Origin: Thermococcus sp. JdF3
GTDB taxonomy: Archaea > Methanobacteriota_B > Thermococci > Thermococcales > Thermococcaceae
DNA length: 64,000 bases
Assembly (NCBI RefSeq): GCF_012027495.1
Contig: NZ_SNUK01000005.1
Coordinates: 167,238 to 231,237 of the forward strand
Direction of reading: 5' to 3'
This document shows positions 1 to 7,758 of the stretch, piece by piece. The first letter of the stretch is position 1; every line of letters begins with the position of its first letter. A program made the position numbers and the translations under genes. The notes below the pieces were generated by a model. It searched no databases, was not told where the DNA came from, and was given only the letters and a program-made list of their open reading frames with translations.

Positions 1-120
1 GATTCGACATTCATAAAAAGAAAACCTAAATATGTTAACCCCAGTTACTATGAGCAGAAACAAACTGAGGAAAAGATCAAGAGAGCTGTTAAGAATCTTA
101 AGGTTAAAGGCAGACTTTAG
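1..120 (+). CDS. 3' end of an unidentified gene (partial)
   Basis: Frame 1 is open from the window edge to TAG at 118-120 and gives the last 39 residues of a protein whose start lies outside the window. The tail is lysine-rich (KYVNPSYYEQKQTEEKIKR) and ends VKGRL. It reads like coding sequence, but too little is present to name a family. No gene could be supported between here and the flippase gene at 304. Confidence 0.5.
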   Translation, partial: DSTFIKRKPKYVNPSYYEQKQTEEKIKRAVKNLKVKGRL

Positions 121-303
121 ACATGCTCTTCTTGAACAGGAGTTTTTGTACTCTTTGATTTTTATTTCCAGACCATCTATTTCTCTTAGTAAAGGCTTGG
201 TAGCTATCTCATATGGGGCTGAAACTTTCTGGGGTTCATGTTAAGCCTCAGTTTCATTAGACATTGGACGATAGCTGAGGGCATACAAATAGCGATTTGT
301 TGT

Positions 304-1848
304 TCATAATCTTTCAAACCTCTCCAAAAATCTGGTAATGAACCCCAGATCCCATCCGAACTTCTGGCCTATTGCCCTTACCAGATCAATGTCCTCGGGC
401 TCCACGGTTTTCAGGAGGAGTATTATTGCTGCATAACACAGGAACGACGCACCGACTACGATGAGGGCAGTGATAAATCCCACGTTGGCAGGGGCGAGAG
501 CCTTCAGAGCGAGTGTTATTAGAATTGCGACACCCACCTGCAGGGAGTAGCTCCTCCCAAATGGATGAATCCCCGTCCTGCGGTAGAGCCATCCGGAGCG
601 GAAGAGGTTTGCGACAATGTAGGAAACCGAAGTGGCGATGGCCGCGCCGCTTATTCCGTACTCTGGTATAAGAATGATGTTGAGAAGGACGTTGGATGTT
701 GCGGCAAACACGTTTCCAATGAGGTTTGAGGTGGGTTCTCCGATAACAGTCAGGCTCATCCCGTTAAGCCCAAGGAGGGTGTGGAACATGAACCCGATGG
801 CGAGTATCTCAAGGGCGGGGTAAGATGATGCGTACTTCGCCCCAAATAGGGCCGTTATCATGATCTCGGGAAAGACCACGAGTAGCAGGAAGAGGGGAAA
901 CGTCGGCAGGAAAATCCACCGAGTTATTATCTGGTATATCCTTTTGAGTTCCTTCATTTTGTCCTCCGTATAGAATGATGTTGCTATGGGAGTGAAGAGA
1001 AAGCCAGCGGACCCTAGAAAGACCGGAATGAATCTTGCCAGGGGTGAGGCAGCGTTGTAAAGGCCGACGATGTCTGAGTTGAAATAATAGCCCAGCATCA
1101 GGGTGTCTGTCCAGTTCATGATGTAGTCCAGTATCCCCGTAAGCATGAGGGGCACCGAGAACACTACCAGACCCTTTGCGATGGTAGCGTCGAAGGAGAA
1201 CCTGAGCCTGAGAATGCCCAGCCGGAGGGTCTCGATGAGGAGGCTCATGGAAGTCAGGGCCTGGGAAAGAACGTATCCCACGAAGAGGGTTTCGAAATCT
1301 AGCCCTCCGAAAACGACGATGAGGACAACCAGCAGATAGGCCGAAGGTGCCAGTATCTTCTGGTAGTAGAAGTTTTCTCTTACTCTGCCGAATCCCCTGG
1401 AAATCGCTATTATAATTGAGGTCAATGCCATAAATGGCATTGCTGGAGCCGTGAGGCGAAGGGCCCTTGTGAGGTATTGGTCGTTGAGGATCTGGGAGAT
1501 GTAGGGGGCGAGGAGCAGATAAACAACCGTAATCATCAGAGAGGTGATGAGGATTAGGATCAGGGACGTGGAGATGAGACGTGCTACCCTTTCCGGGCCC
1601 TCTTTACGGTAGCGGGAGAGCTCCCTGGGCAGTCCTGATGGAAACCCCAGAAGGGCCATTATGAGGCCTATACTCAGGAGAGTGAGGGCGAGATTAAACG
1701 TTCCGTACTGGGCCCTCTCAAAATGCCTGGCTACGAGGGTTCGTGACACAAAAGTTATAAGAACTCCGATTATTCCTCCGAAGAAAACTATTCCCGTCCC
1801 CCTCGCCATCCTCTGGAGAGCATGATTAACCTCGTCCAAGCCTTTCAC
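304..1848 (-). CDS. Wzx/MATE-type polysaccharide or lipid-linked oligosaccharide flippase
   Basis: A 514-residue protein that is almost entirely hydrophobic helices (about 12-14 membrane segments), with the layout of the MOP superfamily of oligosaccharide flippases (RfbX/Wzx). Such proteins move lipid-linked sugars across the cytoplasmic membrane for glycoprotein or surface polysaccharide assembly. The N-terminal stretch with a GTGIVFFGGIIGVLITF helix and the conserved FPSGLPRELSRYR loop are typical of archaeal members. The start is a GTG that overlaps the TGA of the upstream TauE gene (GTGA), so the two are probably translationally coupled. The substrate cannot be told from the sequence. Confidence 0.85.
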   Translation of the reverse strand: MKGLDEVNHALQRMARGTGIVFFGGIIGVLITFVSRTLVARHFERAQYGTFNLALTLLSIGLIMALLGFPSGLPRELSRYRKEGPERVARLISTSLILILITSLMITVVYLLLAPYISQILNDQYLTRALRLTAPAMPFMALTSIIIAISRGFGRVRENFYYQKILAPSAYLLVVLIVVFGGLDFETLFVGYVLSQALTSMSLLIETLRLGILRLRFSFDATIAKGLVVFSVPLMLTGILDYIMNWTDTLMLGYYFNSDIVGLYNAASPLARFIPVFLGSAGFLFTPIATSFYTEDKMKELKRIYQIITRWIFLPTFPLFLLLVVFPEIMITALFGAKYASSYPALEILAIGFMFHTLLGLNGMSLTVIGEPTSNLIGNVFAATSNVLLNIILIPEYGISGAAIATSVSYIVANLFRSGWLYRRTGIHPFGRSYSLQVGVAILITLALKALAPANVGFITALIVVGASFLCYAAIILLLKTVEPEDIDLVRAIGQKFGWDLGFITRFLERFERL

Positions 1849-2585
1849 CTGCCCAGCAGTGTGAAAATGCCTATCAGCAGTATTATCACGTTCATGGCCC
1901 TTTTAAGCTTCTCCTTGTCGACTTGAGTGTTAACATGCGTCCCGAGGTAGACCCCTAGGACAGTCCCGGCTATGAGAACCCCCGCTAGGGAGTGGTCCAC
2001 GCTTCTCATTCCCGCGTAGTTCAGGAAGCTGAGGGCCGAAAGCGCCAGCCCGTGGACTATAGTAACCCCAACCACATCCTTCGGGTCGAGCCTAGCAACG
2101 TTCATCAGGGTGAAGCTGACTATGACGCCAGCTCCGACGGAGGTGAACTGAACCGTCAGGCCAACGATGAAGCCGAGCAGGTAAACGTAGGCCCACCTCG
2201 GCCTCACCGGGACGCGGAATTCGCCTTTGAGGAGGCTCAAAACTGCGCTGACGACGAGTATTGCCCCGAGGAGCATGGTAAGGTGGTCGTTGAGGGCGTT
2301 CCGGTCTATCTCGCGGAGGATTATCCCGCCCAGAACTATCGCCGGGACGCTTCCGGCGAGGAGGCGGAGCGCTATATCGTACCTTATCCTGCCCTTCCTC
2401 CCGTGGAAGAAGACGCCGAATATCCTGGTGACGGTGGCGTAGAGCAGGTCGGTTCCGACGGCAGTTAGGGGTTCAACGCCGAGAAAGATGAGGGAAGGGG
2501 TCATCAGGGCCCCGCCGCCGACCCCCGTTAGGCCCACGAGAAAGCCGACGAGGAAGCCCAGTCCTACGAAGGTCAGCGGGTTCAA
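1845..2585 (-). CDS. TauE/SafE family membrane carrier
   Basis: A 246-residue membrane protein of the TauE/SafE (TSUP) family, which exports or imports small organic or sulfur-containing anions. The family signature GLTGVGGGALMTPSLIF is near the N-terminus, a second half-repeat follows, and about eight membrane helices are predicted. The longest frame reaches 2654, but its first 23 codons are out-of-frame remains of the upstream CopG-like pseudogene. The supported start is TTG at 2585, with a GGAGG ribosome site at 2594-2598. It overlaps the flippase gene by four bases. The substrate is unknown. Confidence 0.85.
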   Translation of the reverse strand: MNPLTFVGLGFLVGFLVGLTGVGGGALMTPSLIFLGVEPLTAVGTDLLYATVTRIFGVFFHGRKGRIRYDIALRLLAGSVPAIVLGGIILREIDRNALNDHLTMLLGAILVVSAVLSLLKGEFRVPVRPRWAYVYLLGFIVGLTVQFTSVGAGVIVSFTLMNVARLDPKDVVGVTIVHGLALSALSFLNYAGMRSVDHSLAGVLIAGTVLGVYLGTHVNTQVDKEKLKRAMNVIILLIGIFTLLGR

Positions 2586-2601
2586 GGCCTTAACCTCCAG
2601 T

Positions 2602-2806
2602 TTAAGGCAGGTAGCCGAGGGCCCTAAGGCGCTCCTTAACCTTTTCTTTCTCATCCTCGGTGAAAATCGGTGAAAGCCTCCTCCTTCTCCTCTTCTTTGA
2701 GGCTCGCCAGAAACTCGCGGAAGACGTAGGTCACGTAGTCTGAAACCAAAGTGAATCCGGTGCCCTCTATCCTGGCCTTAATCTTGTCGTAGGGGGCTGG
2801 GAATGG
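2602..2806 (-). pseudogene. Broken CopG/ribbon-helix-helix-like small protein
   Basis: The minus strand encodes PAPYDKIKARIEGTGFTLVS and then DYVTYVFREFLASLKEEE, which looks like the small CopG-like proteins common in Thermococcales. The frame breaks after EEAFTD. The expected ending (TEDEKEKVKERLRALGYLP, then TAA at 2602-2604) continues in another frame. The cause is visible: a 10-base unit is present twice in tandem at 2657-2676 (period 10), which shifts the frame by one. No ATG or GTG lies at the expected N-terminus either, so the gene looks dead at both ends. It sits just upstream of the TauE gene. Confidence 0.6.
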
Positions 2807-2898
2807 AAATTTAAAGATTTTCCATCGGTCGTGGGAATTATGTATCGCTCGGCGTATCTTTTTGGGCAACCGTTTTAAGCCCCTCTTCCAATCTCCCC

Positions 2899-2958
2899 CT
2901 GCGATGATGAGTGATGGGCGAACCGATTGATGAGGACGGAAAGGTGATCTCTGAGCAA
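2899..2958 (+). ncRNA. C/D box sRNA (2'-O-methylation guide)
   Basis: Box C ATGATGA at 2904-2910, a D'-like CGAT at 2924-2927, C' TGATGAG at 2928-2934 and box D CTGA at 2951-2954 are spaced as in archaeal C/D guides, with about 13 and 16 bases of guide sequence. A TATA-like TTTTAAG lies about 25 bases upstream, so it may have its own promoter. The D' box is non-canonical. The rRNA or tRNA targets were not determined. Confidence 0.7.
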
Positions 2959-2989
2959 CCCTTTTAAGGCCCATCTTCAACCTTTTCCC

Positions 2990-3046
2990 GGGATGATGAG
3001 TTCAGCCTTGCCTGAGGCTCGTGATGATGGAGTGACGGACTGACCG
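2990..3046 (+). ncRNA. C/D box sRNA (2'-O-methylation guide)
   Basis: Canonical archaeal C/D layout: box C ATGATGA 2993-2999, guide, D' CTGA 3012-3015, C' TGATGAT 3022-3028, guide, box D CTGA 3040-3043. A CTTTTAAG promoter-like box lies about 30 bases upstream, in the same position as for the sRNA at 2899. The two are tandem copies with different guides. Confidence 0.8.
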
Positions 3047-3066
3047 TCGGCTTATTTTTATTGCTC

Positions 3067-3107
3067 TTTTATTAGGTTGGCCTAATAAAATTGGAAAACC
3101 TAATAAA
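3067..3107. promoter_or_regulatory. DtxR/IdeR-like operator upstream of the CDF gene
   Basis: Ten-base arms TTTTATTAGG (3067-3076) and CCTAATAAAA (3081-3090) form a perfect inverted repeat around TTGG, and a third half-site CCTAATAAA follows at 3099-3107. Bases 3072-3090 match the known iron-box consensus TTAGGTTAGCCTAACCTAA at 15 of 19 positions. That fits control of a metal exporter by a DtxR-family metalloregulator. This is an inference from the consensus only. Confidence 0.5.
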
Positions 3108-3147
3108 GTTAAATATCCAAATAGGGGACGGTAAGGCTTAAATATTG

Positions 3148-3161
3148 TGTGCATATGCACA
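3148..3161. promoter_or_regulatory. 14-bp perfect palindrome at the CDF transcription start
   Basis: TGTGCATATGCACA is a perfect palindrome just after the TATA-like TTAAATATT at 3139-3147 and before the GTG start at 3178. A protein bound here would block initiation, so it is a candidate second operator. Confidence 0.45.
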
Positions 3162-3177
3162 AAATTGTGGTGATACC

Positions 3178-4038
3178 GTGGAGGAGGTGTACAGGCCCAT
3201 CTGGGTCAGCATCCTTGGCAACGTTCTCCTTTCCCTGCTTAAGCTAGCCGTAGGTTTCATGTATTCCAGCATCGCCCTGATATCCGACGGAGTCCACTCC
3301 TTAAGCGACGTTATCACGAGCGTCATCGGCTACGCGGGCATTAGGATATCCTCAAAACCGCCCGACAAAAGCCACCCCTTCGGCCACTCCAGATTTGAGC
3401 CCCTGGTGGCGTTTCTCATAGGGGAAGCCCTCATCGTGGTCGCCTACGAAATTGGAAGGGATTCCCTGATGAGGCTCCTCCACGGGGAGAGCATAGAGGT
3501 AAACGGTCTCATGCTCGGAGTCACGGTCGTTTCCATACTCGCCAAGGAACTCATGTTCCGCTACTCCGTTCACGTTGGAAAAAGGCTCAACAGTCAGATC
3601 CTAATAGCCGACGCCTACCACCACAGGAGCGACTCCCTCAGCAGCGTTGCGGTTCTCATTGGTCTGGGTGCGCAGAAACTCGGCTTTCAGCACGGCGATT
3701 CCCTCGCGGGTCTCGTGGTTTCCGTCTTCCTCGTCAAGGTGGCCCTCGAGATAATTCTGGAAAACGTCGGCTACCTCACCGGGAAAGCTCCATCTTTCAA
3801 GGTCTGTGAGGAGATAAAGAGGCGCGCCCTAGGCGTCTCCAACGTCCTCGGCGTCCACGATTTGAGGGCTCACTACGTCGGGAGCAAGCTCCACGTTGAG
3901 CTTCACATAGAGGTTCCGCCGGAGCTTTCCCTGAAGGAGGCCCACGACGTCAGCGAGGAGGTGAAGAGGGTTATAGAGAGCCTCCCCGAGGTTGAGGTCG
4001 CCTTCGTGCACGTGGATATAAAGGGGGTTACTCACTGA
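3178..4038 (+). CDS. Cation diffusion facilitator (CDF) family metal exporter
   Basis: A 286-residue CDF transporter that exports divalent metals in exchange for protons. Metal-site residues are visible in DGVHSLSDVITS (helix II) and ADAYHHRSDSLSS (helix V). Six membrane helices are followed by a cytoplasmic domain with the usual ending VAFVHVD. The supported start is GTG 3178 behind GGTGAT; the longer frame from TTG 3145 would run through the promoter palindrome. The stop codon TGA at 4036-4038 coincides with the right end of the IS605-type element, so the native last residues may have been altered. The metal is not known; the DtxR-like box upstream suggests iron or manganese. Confidence 0.88.
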   Translation: MEEVYRPIWVSILGNVLLSLLKLAVGFMYSSIALISDGVHSLSDVITSVIGYAGIRISSKPPDKSHPFGHSRFEPLVAFLIGEALIVVAYEIGRDSLMRLLHGESIEVNGLMLGVTVVSILAKELMFRYSVHVGKRLNSQILIADAYHHRSDSLSSVAVLIGLGAQKLGFQHGDSLAGLVVSVFLVKVALEIILENVGYLTGKAPSFKVCEEIKRRALGVSNVLGVHDLRAHYVGSKLHVELHIEVPPELSLKEAHDVSEEVKRVIESLPEVEVAFVHVDIKGVTH

Positions 4039-4110
4039 CCTCCTCCCCGCCCTGAAGGGCGAGGGTTCCAACGAGAACCCCCTAACCAACTGGCAGGGAG
4101 GTTTGAGGGG
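4039..4110 (-). ncRNA. Probable omega/reRNA 3' segment of the TnpB element
   Basis: TnpB proteins use an RNA made from the 3' end of their own gene and the element's right end; its guide is the adjacent host DNA. Here the minus strand after the tnpB stop (4082) holds a GC hairpin (4048-4061) and ends GGAGGAGGTCA at the element edge. The natural guide would therefore come from the last codons of the CDF gene (below 4036). The 5' boundary is unknown. Confidence 0.4.
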
Positions 4111-5392
4111 CTTCATTGAAGCCCAACTCAAAGCGGGCCTTCGGCCCCTCGGGGAGGGCCTTCCCCCCGTTACCCCTCCTTTGGGCGAACAAACCGCCCA
4201 AACTCGGGGTTATGGTTTTTACGACCTTCCTCAAAATGTTAAATGCTCCAACTAAATCCGCATTAAACACAAGCCCCGTTGCGGGACACTTAAATAATCC
4301 CCTAACGAACCTCGCCCCATCGTGGGGCTTCCCGCAAACGGGGCACGTTTGAGAAGTTAAAGCCTCACCAACAACCACAACAGAAATACCATACTCCTCC
4401 GCAACCTCTTTTAGACGTTTGATAACGTAATTGAACCTCCACACGTGAGAGAGGAGGAAATTCTGCTTTTTACCCTTATCAGAGTTCCGAGCTATTCCCT
4501 TGGGATGACCAACGATAATTGTGGAGACACCCAACTCGTAAAGCCTTCTAACCGTTCCCCTGACTGCCGTGTTAATGTAGTGTTTGGCCTGAAGTTTGGC
4601 CTTCTTATGCATTCTCCTGAGCTTTCTACTCGTTTTGGCTCCGGACTTGTTGAGTTTTGATTGACACTCGGCAATCCTCTTTTGCCAGTAGAAGTCAATG
4701 CTCTTGAGCGGTCTTCCATTCACGAGGAAACTTTCTCCGCTTTCCACGTAAACTGCCATTAGATTGTTTACTCCAAGGTCAATTCCCGCAGAGAGGTTCC
4801 CCTTTGGTTTCCTTGGGAGCTTAACCCATTCCTCACCATCGAGTTTTTCCTCTACCGTAAAGCTGATGTGAGCATACCACTTGCGTTTTACCTCGTCGTA
4901 GGTTATTTCCAACCGTCCCTGCCTGCCTCTCAAGTGTATTCTTCCCTTGAACTGGATTTCCAAGCGTTTGAACTTCCCAAGGCCTTTGAGGATTAACCTG
5001 TTCCCCTCAATCCTGTACTGGTCGTTTCTCAAGACGATTAAGGGTTTTCTCTTCCCGTCTTTCTTCAAGTAGTTCGGTGGTTTTGGCTTAAGCCAGTCGG
5101 GGAGTTCACCGTTCCGTTTTTTCCTGAGGAGTGAGAAGAAGCTTCTCCAAGCTTCTGCATTCTTTCTCGCTATTTGTTGGACTGTGGCTGAACCGATTTC
5201 TTTCTTAAACTCCACATAAACGGTTTTTTCCGTCGTATTGAAGTCCACGATTTGCTCTTGGAAGAATTGTTGTCGCCTGAGGTAGTTCACTCTATTCCAA
5301 ACTTTGGCCCCAAGGTCAGCTAACTGATGGAGTTTCTCCTCTTGCTCTTTGGAGGGTTGGAGTTTTAGGGTTACGCTCCTCTTCGTTTTAAT
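4082..5392 (-). CDS. tnpB: TnpB-like RNA-guided nuclease of an IS605 element
   Basis: A RuvC-type nuclease with the catalytic motifs GIDLGVNNLMAVY (Asp), VVVVGEALTSQ (Glu) and NADLVGAFNI (Asp). The zinc knuckle reads CPVCG then KCPATG, so one Cys of the usual second pair is missing. The first ATG/GTG/TTG in frame is GTG 5290, but clear family sequence continues upstream (KRSVTLKLQPSKEQEEKL then ADLGAKVWNR), back to a stop just beyond 5392. The only start candidate there is a rare ATT at 5390-5392, overlapping the end of tnpA. The gene either uses ATT with translational coupling or has lost its start; from GTG 5290 it would be 402 residues. Confidence 0.8.
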   Translation of the reverse strand: MKTKRSVTLKLQPSKEQEEKLHQLADLGAKVWNRVNYLRRQQFFQEQIVDFNTTEKTVYVEFKKEIGSATVQQIARKNAEAWRSFFSLLRKKRNGELPDWLKPKPPNYLKKDGKRKPLIVLRNDQYRIEGNRLILKGLGKFKRLEIQFKGRIHLRGRQGRLEITYDEVKRKWYAHISFTVEEKLDGEEWVKLPRKPKGNLSAGIDLGVNNLMAVYVESGESFLVNGRPLKSIDFYWQKRIAECQSKLNKSGAKTSRKLRRMHKKAKLQAKHYINTAVRGTVRRLYELGVSTIIVGHPKGIARNSDKGKKQNFLLSHVWRFNYVIKRLKEVAEEYGISVVVVGEALTSQTCPVCGKPHDGARFVRGLFKCPATGLVFNADLVGAFNILRKVVKTITPSLGGLFAQRRGNGGKALPEGPKARFELGFNEAPQTSLPVG

Positions 5393-5805
5393 TCACGCTC
5401 CCATTGGGTTTCAACGTAGTGTTTAACTATCTCATCCGTCACGTAGCCGACAGTTGCCACGAAATAGGAGCGTGACCATAATCTTCCATTCGTGGTTTTC
5501 GCCCTCAATTCGGGGAATTCTTGGAGGAGTTTTCTGGCGGTTTTGCCCTTCAAGTGGTTGATTATTTTGGCGGGCGAGAGGTTTGGCTTTGCCCTGAGGA
5601 AAACGTGCACGTGGTCGGGCATTACTTCGAGGGCAATAACCTCACAGCCAATTTCCCCGGCGTATTCTTTGAGCATTTGTTTGAGCCTTTTGGCGACTTC
5701 TCCGATGAGAATGTCCCTCCGGTATTTTGGTATCCAAATGAAGTGATAGGCTAAGTAGTATTTTGCGTGCCTTGTTCTTGAGAGTGTTGGTGTTTCTGGC
5801 TTCAT
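5371..5805 (-). CDS. tnpA: IS200/IS605 TnpA transposase (Y1 HUH)
   Basis: A 144-residue single-strand transposase of normal family length. The HUH motif is PDHVHVFL and the catalytic tyrosine is in IVKHYVETQ near the C-terminus. It moves the element by single-strand excision and insertion. A TATA-like TATTTAAAC lies about 25-30 bases upstream of the ATG. It overlaps the 5' part of tnpB by about 20 bases, and no frame damage is seen, so the transposase may be active. Confidence 0.92.
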   Translation of the reverse strand: MKPETPTLSRTRHAKYYLAYHFIWIPKYRRDILIGEVAKRLKQMLKEYAGEIGCEVIALEVMPDHVHVFLRAKPNLSPAKIINHLKGKTARKLLQEFPELRAKTTNGRLWSRSYFVATVGYVTDEIVKHYVETQWERELKRRGA

Positions 5806-5914
5806 TGTGAACCCCTTAATGTATGGTTTGTATTGTGGTTTAAATACTTTGTGCTTTCCCGTTCAAAGGCTCGTTGGGTTGTTTATTGTATCCCCGCCGT
5901 GAACGGCGAGGCTT

Positions 5915-6280
5915 TCAAAAGAAAAATGTAAGGCCGAGAACGGCCCTGATCGATTTCTGGACCTCCCTCATCTTGTGCTCCTTCAGGAGACCTATCCTCT
6001 TGATGACGAGCCGCTTATTGATTGAAACTATCACGTAAGGTTTGACGATGCTCGGGATTATCGGCTTCGTTCCCTTGTATCTCTCTATGTCTTCGTCCGA
6101 AATTAGGACGTTTAACTCCCTGAAACCGCTATCAATGTTGGATGTTATCTGGAGTACTATCACGGCGTTGCTGATTCGGTTGAACCTTTCGCTGGAAACG
6201 ACGAGTGCGGGTCTGGTCTTGGCCCGTTTCAGGTCGTTGAATGGAAATGGCAAGAGAACTATCTCTCCCCTCTTAAACAT
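5915..6280 (-). CDS. MazF/PemK-family toxin (endoribonuclease)
   Basis: A 121-residue MazF-like protein. The opening KRGEIVLLPFPFNDLKRAKT and TRPALVVSSERFN strands are characteristic of this mRNA interferase fold. It follows the antitoxin-like gene by 9 bases in the same operon. The last codons (TTT TTC TTT TGA) run into the left end of the IS605 element, so the stop or last residues may come from the insertion; the fold itself appears complete. RNA cleavage specificity cannot be read from the sequence. Confidence 0.8.
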   Translation of the reverse strand: MFKRGEIVLLPFPFNDLKRAKTRPALVVSSERFNRISNAVIVLQITSNIDSGFRELNVLISDEDIERYKGTKPIIPSIVKPYVIVSINKRLVIKRIGLLKEHKMREVQKSIRAVLGLTFFF

Positions 6281-6289
6281 GTTTCCACC

Positions 6290-6532
6290 TCAGTAATCGT
6301 CCCAGAAGCTGTCTTCTTCGCTTTCCCAGTCCTCTCTGAGAACGTTCTCCACAGCTGCGAGGACCCACTTCTCATCCTCCTCCATGCTTTCCTTGACGTT
6401 TCTGAGGTAGTATCTGATGGCCTCCTTTATGAAGTCGCTCCTGTTGCTGAAGAGACCTTCCTCCACAAGCCTGTCTATCTCGCTGGCAAGTTTGGGGGGA
6501 AGCCTCACCGAGACCTTAACTCCCGCCGTCAA
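6290..6532 (-). CDS. Ribbon-helix-helix antitoxin of the MazF pair
   Basis: About 80 residues. The N-terminal CopG-type fold (VKVSVRLPPKLASEIDRLVE, then SNRSDFIKEAIRYYL) binds DNA, and the acidic tail (EDWESEEDSFWDDY) is typical of the part that wraps the toxin. I prefer TTG 6532, which has GGTGA upstream at the right spacing, over GTG 6541. A TTTTAAATA promoter box overlaps the stop codon of the upstream mfnA gene. The pair would be expected to repress its own promoter. Confidence 0.8.
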   Translation of the reverse strand: MTAGVKVSVRLPPKLASEIDRLVEEGLFSNRSDFIKEAIRYYLRNVKESMEEDEKWVLAAVENVLREDWESEEDSFWDDY

Positions 6533-6566
6533 TAGTCTCACCGATGGGATATTCTGTCGGACATAT

Positions 6567-7721
6567 TTAAAAGGTTTTCAGGATTTCCCTCAGATCCCCC
6601 AGAAACGCCTCCAGATGCTCCCTCCTGACGTGGGGCATCATGACGATCCTGATGTATCCCCTGTGGGCGCTCACACCCCAGCCGCGCTTCTTAAGCTCCT
6701 CCTCGACCTCTTCTAGGTTCTTTGCCCCGAAGGAAACGATGTTGAGGACCGGCTCGCGGATGAGGTGAACCCCCGGGATCCTCTTGAGCTCTCCCGCGAA
6801 CCACCTGCTCAGCTCCATGGCCCGCTTGACGATCTCAGCGTAGCCCTCGAATCCGAGGTGCTTTATCATCGCCCAGACCGCCAAAGCGCTCGCCCCGGGC
6901 CGGGTTCCGGTTATCGTCGCCTGCCAGACCTTGCCGCCGGCGAGGTACGGCGCGGGAACGCTTATCGCCTCCAGGAACCGCTTCTCGCGGAATATTATCC
7001 CTCCCGCCGGGATGGGAACCATCCCCATCTTGTGGGGGTCTATGGTTATGCTCTTGACGCCCCTCAGCCTGAAATCGAAGTCGGGGATATCGTAGCCCAG
7101 AGCCTTGGCGAAGGGAATGACAAAACCCCCGAAGGCTGCGTCCACGTGGAGGGGAAGCCCGTAGTCCAGCGCCAGATCGCTCAGGGCCGGAATATCGTCC
7201 ACAACCCCGAGGCCGGTGGTTCCGGCGATTCCAACGATGCCTATCGTGTTGGAGGTTATCTTTTCCTCAACATCCCTCACATCGACGGAGTGGTCCTCCC
7301 GCAGGTCCGCCCAGACGAGCCGGACCTTCAGCATCTCGCTCGCCTTGAGGAAGGAGAAGTGGGCGCTTCTGGGAAGTATGAGTTCGGGGTTCTCCACATC
7401 CGCCAGGTTGCGGAACGCCCTCACGGCGAGAATGTTGGCCTCAGTTCCCCCTGAGACTATGTTCCCGTAGCCCCTTTCGAGGCCGAGAAGGCTGGACAGC
7501 ATTGCTATTGCCTCTCTCTCCACCTTCTGGCTTCCAACGTGCAGCCCGGGGTCGCCCAGATTCCTGTCGATGTAACGCCGCACCACCTCCGCGGCGAAGG
7601 GATGTGGATGGGTGCACATCGAGCCGAGAATCCTGCCTGAATCAAAGGTCAGGTCCTCTGACGTCTTCTCCTCCAGCTCCGCCAGAACTTCCTCTTCGCT
7701 CGCTCCTTTCTTCGGGAACAT
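6567..7721 (-). CDS. mfnA: L-aspartate/L-tyrosine decarboxylase MfnA
   Basis: A 384-residue PLP-dependent decarboxylase of group II. The PLP lysine is in SITIDPHKMGMVPIPAGG, the Asp that binds the pyridine nitrogen is in LHVDAAFGGF, and the SGGTEAN loop holds the phosphate. In Thermococcales this protein is known to make beta-alanine from aspartate for coenzyme A, whereas methanogen members act on tyrosine for methanofuran; the former is more likely here. Length matches the family. It reads alone, with an antiporter gene upstream in the same direction. Confidence 0.92.
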   Translation of the reverse strand: MFPKKGASEEEVLAELEEKTSEDLTFDSGRILGSMCTHPHPFAAEVVRRYIDRNLGDPGLHVGSQKVEREAIAMLSSLLGLERGYGNIVSGGTEANILAVRAFRNLADVENPELILPRSAHFSFLKASEMLKVRLVWADLREDHSVDVRDVEEKITSNTIGIVGIAGTTGLGVVDDIPALSDLALDYGLPLHVDAAFGGFVIPFAKALGYDIPDFDFRLRGVKSITIDPHKMGMVPIPAGGIIFREKRFLEAISVPAPYLAGGKVWQATITGTRPGASALAVWAMIKHLGFEGYAEIVKRAMELSRWFAGELKRIPGVHLIREPVLNIVSFGAKNLEEVEEELKKRGWGVSAHRGYIRIVMMPHVRREHLEAFLGDLREILKTF

Positions 7722-7758
7722 GGTCTCACCAGCCTGTGCCTAGTTTTATCCCCCGAAT

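Larger units (their letters stand above)
4036..5920 (-). mobile_element. IS200/IS605-family insertion sequence (tnpA and tnpB)
   Basis: Both genes of an IS605-type element lie on the minus strand, with hairpins at the ends: CGCCCTTCAGGGCG at 4048-4061 near the tnpB end and CGCCGTTCACGGCG at 5890-5903 near the tnpA end. There are no terminal inverted repeats or target duplications, as expected. The element fills the gap between the convergent CDF and mazF genes. Exact boundaries were not determined; TGACCTCC next to the CDF stop and the TTTTGAAAG side are my estimates. Confidence 0.8.

Noticed and set aside
121..240. Minus-strand open stretch reading KVSAPYEIATKPLLREIDGL
   Set aside because: It looks faintly coding but has an upstream stop and no start codon; possibly a gene remnant, too weak to list.
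32..244. A 70-codon plus-strand frame at the left edge
   Set aside because: It overlaps the clearly coding tail in frame 1 (1-120) and has no ribosome site or family-like sequence.
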